This document shows, in pieces, positions 1 to 3,848 of a stretch of 5,185 nucleotides of DNA (its first letter is position 1; every line of letters begins with the position of its first letter). The stretch is from an uncultured Collinsella sp. (GTDB taxonomy: Bacteria > Actinomycetota > Coriobacteriia > Coriobacteriales > Coriobacteriaceae), in assembly GCA_902493545.1 (NCBI GenBank), contig CABUQI010000096.1:1-5185 (forward strand). Reading direction: 5' to 3'. The notes beneath the pieces were generated by a model. It saw nothing but the letters and a program-made list of their open reading frames with translations. It was not told where the DNA came from and made no database searches. The position numbers were made by a program, and so were the translations under genes.

Positions 1-838
1 GGTTCCAGGGGTAGTCGTCAAACGTCGCGATCTTGAGCCCCGCCGGCAGCGAGGGTCCCAGCTGCGCTAGCGCCTCGGTCAGACGCAGGAAAACCAAGCC
101 GTTGACAGCAATGAGACCGAGCTTTTTACCTGCATAGCCGCGGATGGCCTCGTCCAAGCGGCCAACGCCCGTGGCACCGCCGTCGGCTAGGGTGACGACC
201 TCGCCCGCAAGGCCGCGGCGCGAAAGCTCTTCGACAAAGGCCTCGGCGCGCTCGCGACGCACGGGGCTATCGTCGCTTGCCTCGGTGAGCAGGCACAGAC
301 GTTCGCTGCCCGCAGCGGCCAAGGCGTCTACCAAGCCGGCGACCAGCTCACGGTTGTTAGATGTCACCAGATCGACACCGCCGTCGGCAATATCGCGGTC
401 GAGCAGCACAACAGGCAGGCGTCCCGCTGCCGCGGCGATCGCCTCGTCATTGCCTCCGCAGGTGTTGACGACCAGACCGTCCACGCCGGCATCGATGAGC
501 CTGGTGAGCGACTCCGCTTCCTTAGCGGGGTCGTTGCCACTAATGGCCGTCATGAGCGAGCAGCCGCGCGCGGCAGCGCTGGCGGAAAGCCCTTCGAGCA
601 TGGCGCTCGAGAACGGGTTGGCGATGTCGGCCAAGATCACGCCGATGAGGTTGGTGCGCGAGCTGCGCAGATTGCGCGCGGCGGCACGCGGGCGATAGCC
701 GGTGCGCTCGATAACCGCCGCGATGCGAGCACGGGTTTCCTCGGTCATCTGCCCGGGGCGGTTATTGAGATAGCGCGAGACCGTGGCCGGGCTCACGCCC
801 GCCTCGGCGGCAATGTCCTTGATTCTCATCTGCGCCAT
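1..838 (-). CDS. LacI-family transcriptional repressor, 3' end outside the window
   Basis: DNA-binding repressor that responds to a sugar or sugar-derived ligand; the ligand is not known. I translated the minus strand: 279 residues are visible, and the usual family length of about 330-340 suggests some 55 residues are missing at the C-terminus. Residues 5-26 form the LacI helix-turn-helix, with RIKDIAAEAGVS followed by the recognition helix PATVSRYLNN. The hinge helix is around YRPRAAARNLRSSRT (residues 48-62). The periplasmic-binding-protein-like domain follows, with IGVILADIANPF, VDGLVVNT, VLLDRDI and, near the window edge, FDDYPW, which matches the conserved FDD of the family. The VSRYLN and IANPF wording recalls the KdgR-like branch, but this is only an impression. 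ATG at 838 is chosen because GGGG at 845-848 lies 6 bases upstream; an in-frame ATG at 829 is the alternative. It lies downstream of and codirectional with the GntR gene, 126 bases apart. Confidence 0.93.
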   Translation of the reverse strand, partial: MAQMRIKDIAAEAGVSPATVSRYLNNRPGQMTEETRARIAAVIERTGYRPRAAARNLRSSRTNLIGVILADIANPFSSAMLEGLSASAAARGCSLMTAISGNDPAKEAESLTRLIDAGVDGLVVNTCGGNDEAIAAAAGRLPVVLLDRDIADGGVDLVTSNNRELVAGLVDALAAAGSERLCLLTEASDDSPVRRERAEAFVEELSRRGLAGEVVTLADGGATGVGRLDEAIRGYAGKKLGLIAVNGLVFLRLTEALAQLGPSLPAGLKIATFDDYPWN

Positions 839-875
839 AGCGCACCCCGTTTCCCAATTGTCGGCGGTCTGAGTC

Positions 876-881
876 ATTTTA
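876..881 (-). promoter_or_regulatory. Possible -10 box for the LacI-family gene
   Basis: On the minus strand the hexamer TAAAAT lies about 38 bases before the LacI start codon, just downstream of an A/T-rich run (884-898) that could help RNA polymerase binding. There is no good -35 hexamer at 17 bases (CCGAGA); TTGCAA is present but 23 bases away. I saw no clear LacI-type palindromic operator. This is a weak call. Confidence 0.3.
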
Positions 882-911
882 GGCATTTTTTTTAAAAATC
901 TCGGTTGCAAA

Positions 912-931
912 ACGCTGTAGGTAAGCAGCGT
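912..931 (-). terminator. Weak hairpin after the GntR gene
   Basis: ACGCTG (912-917) and CAGCGT (926-931) form a 6-base-pair stem with an 8-base loop. On the minus strand the stem is followed by a short T run before GCAACC. It sits 33 bases past the GntR stop codon and before the LacI promoter region, so it could partly separate the two genes. The stem is short and the T tract poor. Confidence 0.3.
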
Positions 932-964
932 CATTTTTACGTCTCGAGCAGATGCGATGATGGG

Positions 965-1657
965 CTAGATAGACGAGTCTTTAAGCAGCTCAAAGTAGTC
1001 GGGATGCAAGGCGATAACCGGGCCCTGCTCCTCGGGCATCAGGTGCAAGTGCGTCTCTGCCAGATAACTCGCCGCATCGGTATCGCCCCTCTTAATGGCC
1101 TCGAGAATCCGGCGATGCTGCCGACGAATCGGCTCCCAATCCAGATCCTGCGACACCATACGCAACCAGTTGTATCGCTCAAAATGCGTGTTGATGCTCT
1201 TCATCCAATCCCATAACATGTGACGATCGGCAATCTCAAAACATGTCTCATGGAACAAGTTGTCCAGATCGAAAAAGCGACGTGTTTCGCTATGGTCGAG
1301 TGACTCGGACTCGGCAAGAATCTGCTCAAGCCGCTGCTTTTGCTCGGGCGTAGCAGCCGAACAACATTTAATGAGCACGCTTCTCTCGAGCTTCTCGCGC
1401 AAGAAACAGGCGTTCTCGGCGCGCTCCATGCTGATTTTTGAGACATAAGTGCCGCTTTTGGGACGCGTTTCCACCAGCTCCTGCTCACGCAGGCGCACAA
1501 AGGACTCGCGAATGGGCGTGCGCCCGATTCCCGTCTCCTTTTCCAGACCAATCGCCGAAAGGCGCGTGCCAGGCTTGAGCTCGGCATAGATGATCTTGGA
1601 GCGCAATGCGTTGTATGCCTGGTCTTGCAGGCTCTGATAATGCTGGTGTTGTTCCAT
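965..1657 (-). CDS. GntR-family regulator, FadR/FCD subfamily
   Basis: Ligand-responsive transcription factor; the target genes and ligand cannot be read from the sequence. The protein has 230 residues, normal for FCD-type GntR regulators. The N-terminal winged helix (about residues 8-75) shows QAYNALRSKIIYAELKPGTR, the helix-turn-helix segment IGRTPIRESFVRLREQELVE, and the wing ending RPKSGTYVS. The C-terminal FCD domain has a likely metal or ligand site: Asp and His in DLDNLFHE, His in RRQHRRI and His in AETHLHLM. I chose the ATG at 1657 because GAGGG (1662-1666) lies 4 bases upstream and the protein then starts close to the winged helix. The ORF also allows a GTG at 1699 (244 residues) but that has no visible ribosome binding site. 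A weak -10-like TAGTAT lies at 1703-1708 without a good -35. The neighbouring LacI gene is on the same strand downstream. Confidence 0.93.
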   Translation of the reverse strand: MEQHQHYQSLQDQAYNALRSKIIYAELKPGTRLSAIGLEKETGIGRTPIRESFVRLREQELVETRPKSGTYVSKISMERAENACFLREKLERSVLIKCCSAATPEQKQRLEQILAESESLDHSETRRFFDLDNLFHETCFEIADRHMLWDWMKSINTHFERYNWLRMVSQDLDWEPIRRQHRRILEAIKRGDTDAASYLAETHLHLMPEEQGPVIALHPDYFELLKDSSI

Positions 1658-1661
1658 AAAG

Positions 1662-1666
1662 CCCTC
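1662..1666 (-). promoter_or_regulatory. Ribosome binding site that decides the GntR start
   Basis: GAGGG on the minus strand, 4 bases before the ATG at 1657. No comparable purine run precedes the more upstream GTG at 1699, so the shorter protein is favoured. Confidence 0.6.
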
Positions 1667-1720
1667 GGATGAAGCCCACGGTTTATCGAATATCACCACG
1701 TAATACTATCGCATCGACAC

Positions 1721-1761
1721 GCCCCAGCTCCCAATCAGTCTTTTTGGGACGGGGCTCTTTT
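1721..1761 (+). terminator. Orphan terminator-like hairpin
   Basis: GCCCC (1721-1725) pairs with GGGGC (1751-1755), and CCCAA (1730-1734) pairs with TTGGG (1744-1748), leaving a small asymmetric internal loop and a 9-base apical loop. CTCTTTT follows on the plus strand, as in a rho-independent terminator. No plus-strand gene ends here; the sequence before it is the start of the minus-strand GntR gene. On the minus strand no T run follows, but the hairpin would fall in or near the GntR leader or promoter. Confidence 0.45.
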
Positions 1762-1791
1762 AGCTACCCTGGCCCGCAGATCGGCCCCCTT

Positions 1792-1951
1792 GCCACAAAA
1801 GTGGCCCATCTACTACGTTAACACGGATAGCCTCGGCCATACCGAAAACCGTGAAAACAAAACCGCAGGTAGACAGCTTGTCGATTTTCGAAAAAGCCGA
1901 CTATGGTTGACCCCTGCGGCTTAAACGTAGTAGATAGGCCCTTTTCGTGGC
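1792..1951. repeat. 160-base element with 30-base terminal inverted repeats (MITE-like)
   Basis: The left arm (1792-1821) and the right arm (1921-1951) are inverted copies that match except for four substitutions and one single-base indel. The longest perfect block is ATCTACTACGTT (1808-1819), facing AACGTAGTAGAT (1924-1935). The outer ends GCCAC and GTGGC also match. Inside are smaller inverted repeats: CCGCAGG (1863-1869) with CCTGCGG (1913-1919), and GTCG (1880-1883) with CGAC (1898-1901) around the palindrome TTTTCGAAAA. Nothing protein-coding is convincing inside. Long arms around a short non-coding core are what non-autonomous transposable elements or large folded repeats look like. I see no clear target-site duplication at the edges. 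The inverted repeat is certain; that the element is mobile is inference. Confidence 0.65.
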
Positions 1952-2080
1952 GCAGCACTACTGCACCCCAAATTGGCACCCCGAGCCCTCGTGAGTTGCC
2001 AACAAGCTGTTCGCCCAGCGCTTTATCCGCGCGGCATTTGGAAAATAGCACCACCGCAAAACCCGCGAGTAGCGCTTACT

Positions 2081-2140
2081 TTGCTATATCTCACTATACT
2101 TTGCTATATCTTGCTATACTTTGCTATATCTTGCTATATC
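2081..2140 (+). repeat. Tandem array: six 10-base units (three 20-base units) before the ATPase gene
   Basis: Six head-to-tail 10-base units fill this stretch without gaps: TTGCTATATC at 2081, 2101, 2121 and 2131, TTGCTATACT at 2111, and the divergent TCACTATACT at 2091. Read as 20-base units, there are three copies that differ by two bases from one to the next. The period is close to one DNA helical turn, so the units face nearly the same side of the helix. The array is only about 30% GC in a much richer neighbourhood. It ends 19 bases before the ATPase start codon and so overlaps the place where its promoter must be. Such arrays typically bind a protein cooperatively (operators or iterons); the winged-helix ATPase next door is the natural candidate, by inference. 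Confidence 0.9.
2111..2120 (+). promoter_or_regulatory. Probable extended -10 element for the ATPase gene, inside the repeat array
   Basis: TGCTATACT has the TGn extension followed by TATACT, close to the TATAAT consensus. Transcription would start near 2127, giving a leader of about 33 bases with the ribosome binding site. The other repeat units offer similar TGCTATATC boxes, and TTGCTA two units upstream is spaced 18 bases from each, so several overlapping promoters are possible. A protein bound to the array would cover the promoter. Confidence 0.45.
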
Positions 2141-2146
2141 TTGAGC

Positions 2147-2154
2147 AAAGGTGG
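2147..2154 (+). promoter_or_regulatory. Ribosome binding site that decides the ATPase start
   Basis: AAAGGTGG is one base off the ideal AAAGGAGG and lies 5 bases before the ATG at 2160. The in-frame GTG at 2151 sits inside this site and is therefore unlikely to be the start codon. Confidence 0.7.
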
Positions 2155-2159
2155 CTCAC

Positions 2160-3251
2160 ATGCAAACAAACCCTTTTAAGCCCACAGCAGGTAAAACACC
2201 TCCCACGATTATCGGCCGCGAAGATGTGCTCGAAGAATTCAATGAGGGCCTCGTCAACGGGCCTGGTGCCCCGGGGCGCCTAATGCGCATAGCCGGCGTC
2301 CGTGGAACGGGCAAGACGGTCCTCCTTGACGAGTGCTCACGTTTGGCGCAAAGCCGTGGCTGGACGGTCATAAAAGAGGTCGCAACCGAGAGACTTTGCC
2401 AGCGCATTCTCGAACAGCTGCAGCCCAAATTCCAGGCCAAACACGCCAGATTTGAGCCCACCGTAGCTGGCATATCCATCGGCAGCATAGACATTGAGCG
2501 AATCGGCCCATCGCTACGCGACGCTTTGAGACAGACAATATCCAAGAATGGAAACGGCCTGCTCATCACTCTCGACGAGGTTCAAGACGCAGAGCTCGAT
2601 GAGGTCCGAACGCTCTCCATTGCGATTCAGCAGGTTATCGGTGAAGACCTTGATATCGCCTTTGTTTTTGCGGGGCTGCCTTCGATGATTGAAAGCATCA
2701 TCAACGGAAAGACACTTACGTTTTTGCGCCGTGCCCTCCCCTTTGATCTGAAGGCTGTGGCAGTAACCGAAGTGTCGTACTCCCTCGAGGAAACCATTGA
2801 AGCGTCTGGCATGGAGTTGCAGCCAGGTATTGCCGGCCAACTTGCCGAGGCAACGCAAGGCTATCCTTTCATGATCCAACTCGTTGGATACTACGCATGG
2901 CAGTTGGCAAGACGCGCACATACAGCGATTATTGGAGAAGAAGAAGCCGAGCGCGGCATTGCAACGGCACGCGAACGCTTCTGCGCCATGGTGATTGAGC
3001 CCGCGCTGCGGCGCATTCCGCCCACGTGCATCGCTTATCTGCTGAGCATGGCGTCTTTGGGGCAGACGAGCTCGACCAGCATGGTTGCCGATGCCCTAAA
3101 CAAAACGCCTCAACAGGTGAGCTCCGTCCGCAGCCGCCTGTTAAGAGAATCGATTATCGAGGCCCCCTCGTACGGCAAGGTCTCATTTGCCATCCCCTAC
3201 ATGCGCGACTACCTCTACGAGCACAAAGCCGAACTGGAAGTTGAACTGTAG
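2160..3251 (+). CDS. AAA+ ATPase with C-terminal winged helix (Orc1/Cdc6-like, AAA_16 type)
   Basis: Predicted cytoplasmic ATP-dependent DNA-associated protein of 363 residues; its true role is unknown. Visible in order: IIGRE at 17-21, the box that opens the AAA module in Orc1/Cdc6 and AAA_16 proteins; Walker A GVRGTGKT at 46-53; Walker B LLITLDE at 134-140 with D139 and E140; a sensor-1-like strand AFVFAGLPS at 167-175; GYPFMIQLVGYYAW at 235-248 in the lid region; and a C-terminal helix-turn-helix/winged-helix-like part from about 282, with STSMVADALNKTPQQVSSVRSRLL (the recognition region, about 305-328) and a wing near APSYGKVSFAIP. There is no membrane segment, nuclease or transposase domain. 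It stands alone: repeats precede it and a palindrome array and terminator follow, so it is probably a single-gene transcript. The promoter lies within tandem repeats that the winged helix may bind. It could instead be a mobile-element ATPase or a STAND-like regulator. The ATPase assignment is firm, the function open. Confidence 0.88.
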   Translation: MQTNPFKPTAGKTPPTIIGREDVLEEFNEGLVNGPGAPGRLMRIAGVRGTGKTVLLDECSRLAQSRGWTVIKEVATERLCQRILEQLQPKFQAKHARFEPTVAGISIGSIDIERIGPSLRDALRQTISKNGNGLLITLDEVQDAELDEVRTLSIAIQQVIGEDLDIAFVFAGLPSMIESIINGKTLTFLRRALPFDLKAVAVTEVSYSLEETIEASGMELQPGIAGQLAEATQGYPFMIQLVGYYAWQLARRAHTAIIGEEEAERGIATARERFCAMVIEPALRRIPPTCIAYLLSMASLGQTSSTSMVADALNKTPQQVSSVRSRLLRESIIEAPSYGKVSFAIPYMRDYLYEHKAELEVEL

Positions 3252-3270
3252 AAACGACAACTGCCTGCAA

Positions 3271-3423
3271 GATGAAAACCGTTTTCGTACGGATTTAAAG
3301 CAGACGTAAACGGTTTTCGTCTTGATTTGCGTCCGAAATTAAGACGTAAATTGCGCTTTCGTACGCTTATTACCAGACGCAAATTGTTTACGTCCGGCTA
3401 TGCGTCCCCAATCCAGACGAAAA
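3271..3423. repeat. Array of palindromic GACGNAAA motifs
   Basis: The 8-base motif GACGNAAA and its reverse complement TTTNCGTC, allowing one mismatch, occur eleven times. Forward copies start at 3271, 3303, 3343, 3376 and 3416; reverse copies start at 3282, 3314, 3326, 3356, 3387 and 3399. Forward and reverse copies pair into four palindromes: 3271-3289, 3303-3321 and 3376-3394 (each 19 bases with a 3-base centre) and 3343-3363 (5-base centre). Forward copies are spaced 32, 40, 33 and 40 bases apart, so the segments beginning at 3303 and 3376 repeat the same order of forward, reverse, reverse, forward motifs over 48 bases. The array lies between the ATPase stop codon and a strong terminator, in the likely 3' untranslated region. 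It may be a protein-binding cluster, a set of RNA hairpins, or a dispersed intergenic repeat. Confidence 0.8.
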
Positions 3424-3424
3424 A

Positions 3425-3456
3425 GGCCCCGAGCTCGTGTGAGCTCGGGGCTCTTT
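3425..3456 (+). terminator. Strong bidirectional rho-independent terminator
   Basis: GCCCCGAGCTC (3426-3436) and GAGCTCGGGGC (3441-3451) form a perfect 11-base-pair stem with loop GTGT. On the plus strand TCTTTG follows; on the minus strand CTTTTTCG follows, an even better U tract. In the plus direction it ends the ATPase transcript, some 175 bases past its stop codon, so the transcript would include the palindrome array. Confidence 0.88.
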
Positions 3457-3509
3457 GTGCCGCACATCTATGAGAGGGGATCGATGCGCATGGGCGCTAC
3501 TCAATGTAG

Positions 3510-3749
3510 CCGCTCTGGGATGGCGGCAACCTCGTCGTTCCCCGCCTGATGGGCGTGCTCAAGGCATCCGTCCCCCTCTTTATCGACGTGACCGGCAAAA
3601 AGCTCGTTGAGGAAACTATCCGCACGCACCGCGATGTGGCCGACGCCATCGCCTCGCGCAATCCCACCGCCGCGCACGACGCGATGTATCTGCACCTGGT
3701 GTATAACCGCAACATGATTGCGGAGGGAGCAGAAGCTAAAGGCATTTAG
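3510..3749 (+). pseudogene. C-terminal remnant of a GntR/FCD regulator
   Basis: The reading frame from 3510 to the TAG at 3747-3749 encodes about 79 residues that look like the end of an FCD domain: GGNLVVPRLMGVLKASVP, then ETIRTHRDVADAIASRNP and the closing helix AAHDAMYLHLVYN. The pattern THRDV...AI..R.P.AA...M..HL is the usual FCD C-terminus with its two metal or ligand histidines. FCD-like similarity begins before the first in-frame ATG (3549), and an in-frame TAG at 3507-3509 closes the frame upstream. No winged-helix DNA-binding domain exists before it, so about two thirds of a normal 220-residue regulator is missing. A ribosome-binding-like GAGAGGGGA (3472-3480) precedes an ATG at 3484 in another frame; that 21-codon ORF ends in TGATG, overlapping the ATG at 3549. 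A short expressed protein is possible, but a decayed gene is more likely. Confidence 0.6.
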
Positions 3750-3783
3750 GGCCCGACAATAATCTTTCTTTGGCAAAACGCAG

Positions 3784-3822
3784 GCGGCGGCTGCCCAACG
3801 CACAGGGCAGCCGCCGCTTTTT
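3784..3822 (+). terminator. Hairpin terminator between convergent genes
   Basis: GCGGCGGCTGCCC (3784-3796) and GGGCAGCCGCCGC (3805-3817) form a perfect 13-base-pair stem with an 8-base loop, followed by TTTTT (3818-3822) on the plus strand. It lies 35 bases past the regulator remnant. On the minus strand it is 27 bases past the oxidoreductase stop codon, where the trailing CTGCGTTTTG gives a weaker U tract, so it may serve both directions. Confidence 0.88.
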
Positions 3823-3848
3823 GCAATCGATTGGTGCAAAGGGGTTGG

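Larger units (their letters stand above)
1700..2159. other. Gene-free divergent intergenic region rich in repeats
   Basis: These 460 bases separate the GntR gene (leftward) from the ATPase gene (rightward). Short ORFs exist on both strands, but none has a ribosome binding site or recognisable protein content. In order, the region holds an orphan terminator-like hairpin (1721-1761), a 160-base inverted-repeat element (1792-1951), about 130 bases in which I see nothing convincing (1952-2080), and an A/T-rich tandem repeat array (2081-2140) that runs into the ATPase ribosome binding site. Confidence 0.75.

Noticed and set aside
144..698. 184-residue plus-strand ORF opposite the LacI gene
   Set aside because: Composition is Ser/Ala/Arg-rich without motifs, and the opposite strand encodes a clear LacI protein; it is a shadow frame.
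1973..2021. Inverted repeat TTGGCA / TGCCAA as a possible terminator or operator
   Set aside because: Only six bases pair across a wide loop, no T run follows, and no gene ends there.
1818..2054. 78-residue minus-strand ORF overlapping the inverted-repeat element
   Set aside because: It has no ribosome binding site or recognisable domain, and its sequence is largely the repeat element itself.
2081..2140. CRISPR array
   Set aside because: The units are 10 or 20 bases and directly adjacent with no spacers, and there is no cas gene.
1903..2283. Plus-strand ORFs running through the tandem repeats (1903-2283 and 1973-2179)
   Set aside because: The Leu/Tyr/Ile-rich stretch is only the translation of TTGCTATATC repeats, not a membrane helix, and the frames overlap the ATPase start.
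3271..3423. CRISPR or riboswitch
   Set aside because: The motifs are 8 bases in alternating orientation with uneven spacing rather than long identical repeats, and the position after a stop codon does not suit a riboswitch. No known riboswitch core was recognised.
3497..3839. Minus-strand ORFs of 82, 112 and 103 residues over 3497-4057
   Set aside because: They lie opposite or inside the FCD remnant and the oxidoreductase and show no domain or ribosome binding site.
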